From contig FR895439.1 in NCBI GenBank assembly GCA_000435595.1, forward strand, positions 18,774 to 60,830: a stretch of 42,057 bases of DNA. Reading direction: 5' to 3'. The notes below the pieces were generated by a model. The model had not been told where the DNA came from. It made no database searches and saw only the letters and a list, made by a program, of their open reading frames with translations. Positions 41,964-42,057 of the stretch are shown here, piece after piece; within the stretch, counting starts at the first letter, position 1, and the number at the start of each line of letters is the position of its first letter. This stretch comes from Firmicutes bacterium CAG:882. GTDB taxonomy: Bacteria > Bacillota > Clostridia > Lachnospirales > Lachnospiraceae. Both the position numbers and the translations under genes were made by a program.

Positions 41964-42057
41964 TTACTTTGCAAACACAACGCAAATTTTGATTTCCTTT
42001 TCCGTCTCGCTCAGATCAAGCGCGCCGCCGTCTGCGACGCTCACACGCAGCTCATAC
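41964..42057 (-). CDS. 3' end of an unknown gene, 5' part outside window
   Basis: An open minus-strand frame enters from the right edge and ends at TAA (41964-41966). It gives the last 30 residues, YELRVSVADGGALDLSETEK then EIKICVVFAK. The codons are GC-rich (GCGCGCCGCCG on the plus strand), unlike most genes here. Too short to identify. Confidence 0.55.
   Translation of the reverse strand, partial: YELRVSVADGGALDLSETEKEIKICVVFAK

Overview
The window looks like a chromosomal segment of an anaerobic Firmicute of the Lachnospiraceae type. The support is gene content: two Gly/Thr-type T-box leaders on synthetase genes, a FeoA-FeoB fusion, a DUF3877 protein, a CmpB-like membrane protein, a high-cysteine 'HCB 13'-type peptide, a eukaryotic-type UDP-sugar pyrophosphorylase, strong GGAGG ribosome binding sites and moderate GC. 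The genus cannot be fixed from sequence alone. No phage, CRISPR array, rRNA or transposase gene was seen.

Layout. Bases 1-1055 are the 3' end of a large carbohydrate-active protein, followed by a minus-strand tRNA-Pro(CGG). Bases 1346-4006 form a metal-export operon: a SmtB/CzrA-type repressor, a free heavy-metal-binding domain, and a P1B-2 Zn/Cd ATPase that lacks its own N-terminal metal-binding domain. Bases 4262-7957 are a tight four-gene run: UBA-like membrane protein, OmpR response regulator, sensor kinase, UDP-sugar pyrophosphorylase. A palindromic mobile repeat lies directly after its last stop codon. Bases 8240-10231 (minus) encode an ankyrin-GH43 fusion. Bases 10573-12947 hold a GGDEF-PAS protein, an unrecognised helical protein and a Dabb-domain protein. 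LeuS, a formate/nitrite channel and a CmpB-like protein follow to 17213.

Bases 17216-18930 are a minus-strand group of three small proteins: an 85-residue protein and a 198-residue Pro/Cys-rich protein that appear to share a helical 'PEQQ' unit, and a Cys/Gly-rich peptide. A second copy of the mobile repeat sits between the first two. Then come icd, a HAD phosphatase, T-box-thrS, truA, DUF3877, T-box-pheST, queA, a PilZ protein and an ABC-2 exporter (19075-31837). On the minus strand from 38636 to 31925 are a membrane-anchored Ntn amidase, a BMP-type lipoprotein, a chemoreceptor and FeoAB. The right end holds a PTS IIC-like permease, a DegV protein, a nuclease-like remnant, a small XRE regulator and the edge of a GC-rich minus-strand gene.

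How the parts relate. The T-boxes tie thrS and pheST to uncharged tRNA-Thr and tRNA-Phe. The GGDEF protein and the PilZ protein could be maker and reader of c-di-GMP. The BMP lipoprotein lies 10 bases from the chemoreceptor with no transporter genes nearby, suggesting a sensing role. The clearest non-textbook items are two families of small dispersed repeats (about 208 bp, two full copies and one decayed end; about 80 bp, three copies), the ankyrin-GH43 fusion and the PEQQ/Cys-rich small-protein group. I did not find a clearly novel multi-gene system such as a defence island.
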